From positions 1 to 13,600 of the forward strand of contig JBFMEX010000080.1 in assembly GCA_040752215.1 (NCBI GenBank): a stretch of DNA of 13,600 bases, given 5' to 3'. Both the position numbers and the translations under genes were made by a program. Below are positions 11,250 through 13,600 of the stretch, piece by piece. The stretch's first letter is position 1; every line of letters starts with the position of its first letter. Under the pieces are notes generated by a model, which saw only the letters and a program-made list of their open reading frames with translations, made no database searches and was not told the DNA's origin. Source of the stretch: JBFMEX01 sp040752215. GTDB lineage: Bacteria > Pseudomonadota > Alphaproteobacteria > Rhizobiales > Hyphomicrobiaceae.

Positions 11250-13562
11250 TCACCGCCGCCGCGGCGGTCCCCTTCGCTGCCGCATCGTCCGGCCGCGGCC
11301 CGTGCCTTTGACGGCGGAAAGCGAGAGGCGGCGCGGGGGGCTCACCATCTCGAAGCGCAAGGCGCCGGCCGTCGGGATTGCCTCGACGAGGCGCACCTCC
11401 ACCTCGTCGCCGAGCTGGTAGCCGGTGCCGGAGCGGCTGCCGACGAGCGCGTGCGCTTCCTCGACGTGGTGGAAGAACTCGGCCCCGAGGCTGGAGATCG
11501 GCACGAAGCCGTCGGCGCCGGTCTCGGCGAGGCGCACGAACAGCCCCGAGCGCGTCACCCCGCCGATGCGGGCGGCGAACGTCGCCCCGACGCGATCGGC
11601 GAGGTGGGCGGCGATCATCCGGTCGATGGTCTCGCGCTCGGCCGCCATCGCGCGCCGCTCGGCGTCCGAGATCGACCGTGCGATGTCGGCGAGGCGCGGC
11701 ACGGTCTCCGCGTCGAGCCCGTCGTCGCCGAGCCGCAGGGCGGCGATCAGCGCGCGATGGACGACGAGGTCGGCATAGCGCCGGATCGGCGAGGTGAAGT
11801 GCGCGTAGCGGGCGAGGTTGAGGCCGAAGTGGCCGATGTTCTCCGGCGTGTACTCGGCCTGCGCCTGGGAGCGCAGCACCACCTCGTTGACCAGCTCGGG
11901 CACCGGCATCGTCTTGGCCTGCTCGAGAATGCGGTTGAAGGCGGCCGGCTTCAACTGCCCCTCGGGCGGCAGGTTGAGGCCGAGGGTATCGAGGAAGTCG
12001 CGCAGCGCCTTCAGCTTCTCCTTCGACGGGCGGTCGTGCACGCGGTAGACGATCGAGCCCTTCCTCGCCTCCAGCGTCTCCGCTGCGGCGACGTTGGCCT
12101 GGATCATGAACTCCTCGATCAGGCGGTGCGCGTCGAGGCGCTCCGGGATCACCACACGGGCGACGCGGCCTTCGGCGTCGAGCTGGATCTTGCGCTCGGG
12201 AAGGTCGAGGTCGAGCGGGCCGCGCTTGTCGCGCGCGCGTTTCAGCGCCTCATAGGCGGCCCATAGCGGTCGCAAGACCGGCGCGAGCAGCGGGCCGGCC
12301 TTGTCCGACGGCTTGCCGTCGATTGCCGCCTGCGCCTCCTGGTAGCTGAGCTTGGCCGCCGAGCGCATGGTTGCGCGCAGGAATGCGTGGCTCCTCTTGG
12401 CGCCGCTCTCGTCGATGACAATGCGCACCGCGAGGCAGGCGCGCTCCTCGCCTTCGCGCAGCGAGCAGAGGTCGTTGGAGATGCGCTCGGGCAGCATCGG
12501 CACCACGCGGTCGGGGAAGTAGACCGAGTTGCCGCGAAGTCGCGCCTCGCGGTCGAGCTTGCTCGCGGGCCGAACGAAATGGGCGACGTCGGCGATCGCG
12601 ACCAGGATCACGTGACCGCCCCGATTGGCGGGATCTGGGTCGGGCTCGGCGTGGACGGCGTCGTCGTGATCGCGGGCGTCGATGGGGTCGATGGTGACGA
12701 GGGGGACGCGCGTCAGGTCGGTGCGGCCGGCGTGTGAGGGCGGAGCCACCGCTTCCGCCTCGGTGAGCACGCCGGCCGGGAAGTCGTCGGGCAGCCCGTG
12801 CGCGTGCACGGCGATGAGGCTGATCTTGCGCTCGTCGTCGGGGTTGCCGAGGCTTTCGAGAACGCGCGCGTCGGGCGCAGCGAAGCGCCCCTTTCGGGCG
12901 ATGTCGAAACGGACGAGGTCGCCGTCGGCGGCGCCCGCCGTGTCGCCCTTGCGCACGCTCCACGAGCGCAGCGCCTTGCGGTCGATCGGCTCGATGGTGC
13001 CGCCGCCGTGTGGATTGACGCGGAACACGCCGAGCAGGCGGCGCTCCTCGCGCGGCAGGCGGCGGATCGGCTCGGCCTCGTAGCGGAAGCCCTCGATGTC
13101 GGCCTCGTCGAGGCGGCTGATGCGGGCGAGCACGCGGTCGCCGACGCCGATCCCGGCGACAGCCTCGCCACCCTGGCCCGGAACGTGCGCGAGCAGCAGC
13201 ACGCTCGGGCGCTCGCCGTCGCCCTCGTCCCAGGCGACGGGGCGGGCAATCAAGTCGCCGTCCTCGTCGCGGCCGGTCACTTCGAGCACGGCGACGGGGG
13301 GCAGGTGGCCGCTCTGGCGGAGGTCCCTGCGCCGGCCGGAGAGCGTGCCCTGCTCGACCATCTCGGCGAGCACACGCTTCAAGGCGACGCGAGCGCCGCC
13401 CTTGATGTCGAACGCCTTCGCGATCTCGCGCTTGCCGACGGTGTTGCCGGCCTGCTGGATGAAGGCCAGGATCTGCTCCTTGGTCGGCAGCTCGCTGCCG
13501 CCGGCAGCGCGCGGCCGGCGCTTGGGCTTGCTCTTGTCGTTGCGCTTCGGTGTGCGGGCCAC
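11250..13562 (-). CDS. rnr: Ribonuclease R
   Basis: The protein has 770 residues, full length. RNase R is a processive 3'-5' exoribonuclease of the RNase II family that degrades structured RNA, rRNA fragments and tmRNA-tagged messages. Order of parts: basic N-terminus (1-20), winged-helix domain (about 24-80), cold-shock-type RNA-binding domains, the RNB catalytic domain with TIDPIDARDHDDAV at 290-303 (metal-binding Asp292, 298, 300 and 301) and DKRGPLDLDLPE, then a C-terminal S1 domain (about 660-745) and a basic tail ending GPPRRR. The start is GTG at 13560-13562 with GGAGG 10 nt upstream. The same frame stays open upstream to the window edge, so an earlier start cannot be ruled out. In related genomes topA often precedes rnr, but only 38 bp are visible. 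Confidence 0.97.
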   Translation of the reverse strand: MARTPKRNDKSKPKRRPRAAGGSELPTKEQILAFIQQAGNTVGKREIAKAFDIKGGARVALKRVLAEMVEQGTLSGRRRDLRQSGHLPPVAVLEVTGRDEDGDLIARPVAWDEGDGERPSVLLLAHVPGQGGEAVAGIGVGDRVLARISRLDEADIEGFRYEAEPIRRLPREERRLLGVFRVNPHGGGTIEPIDRKALRSWSVRKGDTAGAADGDLVRFDIARKGRFAAPDARVLESLGNPDDERKISLIAVHAHGLPDDFPAGVLTEAEAVAPPSHAGRTDLTRVPLVTIDPIDARDHDDAVHAEPDPDPANRGGHVILVAIADVAHFVRPASKLDREARLRGNSVYFPDRVVPMLPERISNDLCSLREGEERACLAVRIVIDESGAKRSHAFLRATMRSAAKLSYQEAQAAIDGKPSDKAGPLLAPVLRPLWAAYEALKRARDKRGPLDLDLPERKIQLDAEGRVARVVIPERLDAHRLIEEFMIQANVAAAETLEARKGSIVYRVHDRPSKEKLKALRDFLDTLGLNLPPEGQLKPAAFNRILEQAKTMPVPELVNEVVLRSQAQAEYTPENIGHFGLNLARYAHFTSPIRRYADLVVHRALIAALRLGDDGLDAETVPRLADIARSISDAERRAMAAERETIDRMIAAHLADRVGATFAARIGGVTRSGLFVRLAETGADGFVPISSLGAEFFHHVEEAHALVGSRSGTGYQLGDEVEVRLVEAIPTAGALRFEMVSPPRRLSLSAVKGTGRGRTMRQRRGPPRRR

Positions 13563-13600
13563 CGTCGTCTCGCCTCCACGCGGGCGCTTCAGCCGCTGCT

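Noticed and set aside
11205..12266. Plus-strand open frame of 353 codons
   Set aside because: Antisense shadow of rnr, without recognisable domains.
13563..13600. Possible end of topA upstream of rnr
   Set aside because: Only 38 bp are visible. One frame has a TGA at 13589-13591 but too little sequence remains to identify a protein.
1..13600. CRISPR array, prophage, toxin-antitoxin or defence genes, insertion sequence
   Set aside because: I looked for regularly spaced repeats, transposase or integrase motifs and small paired genes and found none; the tandem palindromes are too few and too structured to be a CRISPR array.

Overview
The window reads as chromosomal DNA from a GC-rich alphaproteobacterium, most likely of the Hyphomicrobiales (Rhizobiales). 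The evidence is very high GC at third codon positions and a cluster typical of the class: a double cold-shock-domain protein, a DUF192 protein, tRNA-Pro(TGG) and an NDUFS4-like complex I accessory subunit. A PQQ operon, a c-type cytochrome and, at the left edge, the start of a tetrahydromethanopterin (H4MPT) biosynthesis gene point to a methylotroph or a relative with PQQ-dependent alcohol or aldehyde oxidation. pqqC and pqqD are separate genes here, whereas Methylobacterium extorquens has them fused, which argues against that genus. This placement is inference from gene content.

Layout, left to right. (1) 1-1252: the 5' part of a beta-RFAP synthase-like gene (minus strand), divergent from a pterin-4a-carbinolamine dehydratase gene and folK (plus strand); all three concern pterins. 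(2) 1442-5332: on the minus strand, pqqA-(two hairpins)-pqqB-pqqC-pqqD-pqqE. The B-C-D-E joints overlap by 1 to 4 nt. A hairpin follows pqqE, and beyond it lies a small periplasmic cytochrome c with its own probable promoter. (3) 5593-8323: on the minus strand, glyoxalase I (gloA) translationally coupled to an HI0933/BaiN-like flavoprotein, then a TauE/SafE permease. (4) 8324-8910: a 587-bp divergent gap with a locally AT-rich stretch. (5) 8911-10518: on the plus strand, the double cold-shock protein, DUF192 protein, tRNA-Pro and NDUFS4-like subunit. (6) 10519-11118: 600 bp without a gene, opening with three tandem palindromic units and holding further GC-rich palindromes. (7) tRNA-Arg(TCT), then a full-length rnr (RNase R) on the minus strand, whose start lies 38 bp from the right edge.

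How the genes fit together: PqqA is the precursor peptide; PqqD presents it to the radical SAM enzyme PqqE, which crosslinks Glu and Tyr; PqqB and PqqC carry out later oxidations. The finished cofactor serves periplasmic quinoprotein dehydrogenases, which pass electrons to c-type cytochromes, so the adjacent cytochrome c is a reasonable but unproven partner. The H4MPT gene would serve formaldehyde oxidation in the cytoplasm, downstream of such dehydrogenases.

I do not see a clearly novel multi-gene system. The observations most worth following are the tandem palindromes at 10525-10673, whose stems differ by compensated base changes, the double hairpin between pqqA and pqqB, the palindrome overlapping the cytochrome c promoter, and the gloA-flavoprotein coupling.
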